Source: Deltaproteobacteria bacterium RIFCSPLOWO2_02_56_12 (lineage in GTDB: Bacteria > Desulfobacterota > Binatia > UBA9968). Taken from it: DNA of 5,857 nucleotides. Both the position numbers and the translations under genes were made by a program. Under the pieces are notes generated by a model. The model was not told the DNA's origin. It saw only the letters and a program-made list of their open reading frames with translations, and did not search any database. Shown piece after piece: positions 5,519-5,857 of this stretch; position 1 is the stretch's first letter, and each line of letters starts with the position of its first letter. The DNA is taken from positions 1 to 5,857 of the forward strand of contig MGRY01000098.1 in assembly GCA_001799045.1 (NCBI GenBank), in the 5' to 3' direction.

Positions 5519-5857
5519 TGGCGACACGCACGATTGTTTCCAATAGTATCTGGGCTCCCAGGCAGATATCCTCGGGATCGGTCCACTCCATGGGATTGTG
5601 GCTGATGCCCCGTTTGCTGGGAACGAATATCATCCCGGCGCGGGTGATCTTGGCCATCTGCATGGCATCGTGGCCGGCCCCTGAGGGCATGACCTCATAG
5701 GCGATGCCCTTTTCCTCGCAAATCTCTTTTATCAGAGGAAGCAGGCCCTCATCCAGCGGCACCGGGGTTTCATCCCGAATCGGCAGGATCTCTACGGCGA
5801 TCTCCCTCAGATGGGCTATTTCTTGCGCGCGGTCCATGACCAGGCGCGCTACCCGCT
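5505..5857 (-). CDS. M20-family Zn-dependent amidohydrolase (allantoate / N-carbamoyl-amino-acid hydrolase type), C-terminal part
   Basis: The frame is open to the right edge, so about the last 117 residues are present; whole proteins of this family have about 410. The Met at 5837 is internal. The fragment ends the catalytic domain. MPSGAGHDAMQMA carries the GHDA motif (His codon at 5670-5672). FVPSKRGISHNPMEW carries the conserved SHNP.E His (5598-5600), which in beta-alanine synthase and L-carbamoylase relatives is a metal ligand. Family members remove the carbamoyl group from ureido compounds such as allantoate, N-carbamoyl-L-amino acids or N-carbamoyl-beta-alanine, releasing ammonia and CO2. 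The substrate cannot be chosen from this piece because the metal-site start and the lid domain are outside the window. The stop overlaps the start of pyrR, so the two are surely in one transcript. Confidence 0.88.
   Translation of the reverse strand, partial: RVARLVMDRAQEIAHLREIAVEILPIRDETPVPLDEGLLPLIKEICEEKGIAYEVMPSGAGHDAMQMAKITRAGMIFVPSKRGISHNPMEWTDPEDICLGAQILLETIVRVANEKT

Noticed and set aside
4742..5605. Long plus-strand open frame of 287 codons across pyrR and parts of its neighbours
   Set aside because: It lies opposite three genes with clear family motifs, crosses their boundaries, and its translation shows no recognisable domain. It is an antisense shadow.

Overview
The window carries six protein-coding genes, all on the minus strand, so transcription runs from right to left. 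The coding DNA is moderately GC-rich. The short gaps between genes are strikingly AT-rich and hold small repeats. The secreted solute-binding protein with a Sec signal peptide and the fused two-domain ABC permease suggest a diderm, proteobacterium-like, possibly uncultured bacterium. The lineage cannot be fixed from this sequence. No rRNA, tRNA, CRISPR, transposase, integrase or phage gene is visible.

Layout in order of transcription: (1) 5857-5505, the C-terminal part of an M20-type zinc amidohydrolase of the allantoate / N-carbamoyl-amino-acid hydrolase group, cut by the window edge. (2) 5518-4979, a PyrR-type phosphoribosyltransferase that overlaps the hydrolase. (3) 4914-3781, a PrpF/AcnD-accessory-type isomerase. 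(4) 3744-3289, a small VOC (glyoxalase/extradiol dioxygenase fold) protein. (5) After a 148-bp gap with a good sigma70-like promoter and several small repeats, 3140-1821, a periplasmic solute-binding protein. (6) 1765-80, a fused ABC permease. The permease is followed by 79 bp of AT-rich non-coding DNA. No ABC ATPase gene lies in the window.

The first four genes are tightly packed and probably form one transcription unit. The transporter pair has its own promoter and ribosome-binding site and may form a second unit, or be read from both promoters. Together the genes look like an uptake-and-catabolism locus for a small organic, probably nitrogen-containing or carboxylate compound: binding protein and permease for import, an amidohydrolase, an isomerase of unsaturated tricarboxylates, and a VOC enzyme. 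This assignment is inference. The binding protein belongs to the ferric-iron-type superfamily but lacks the tandem tyrosine expected for iron binding. The PrpF homologue has no methylcitrate-cycle partners here, and pyrR has no pyr biosynthetic genes beside it.

The points most worth a second look are the pairing of PyrR with an N-carbamoyl-type hydrolase, the likely non-iron ligand and long helical C-terminal extension of the binding protein, the Gln in place of the usual third metal ligand in the VOC protein, and a perfect 26-bp palindrome between the binding-protein and permease genes.
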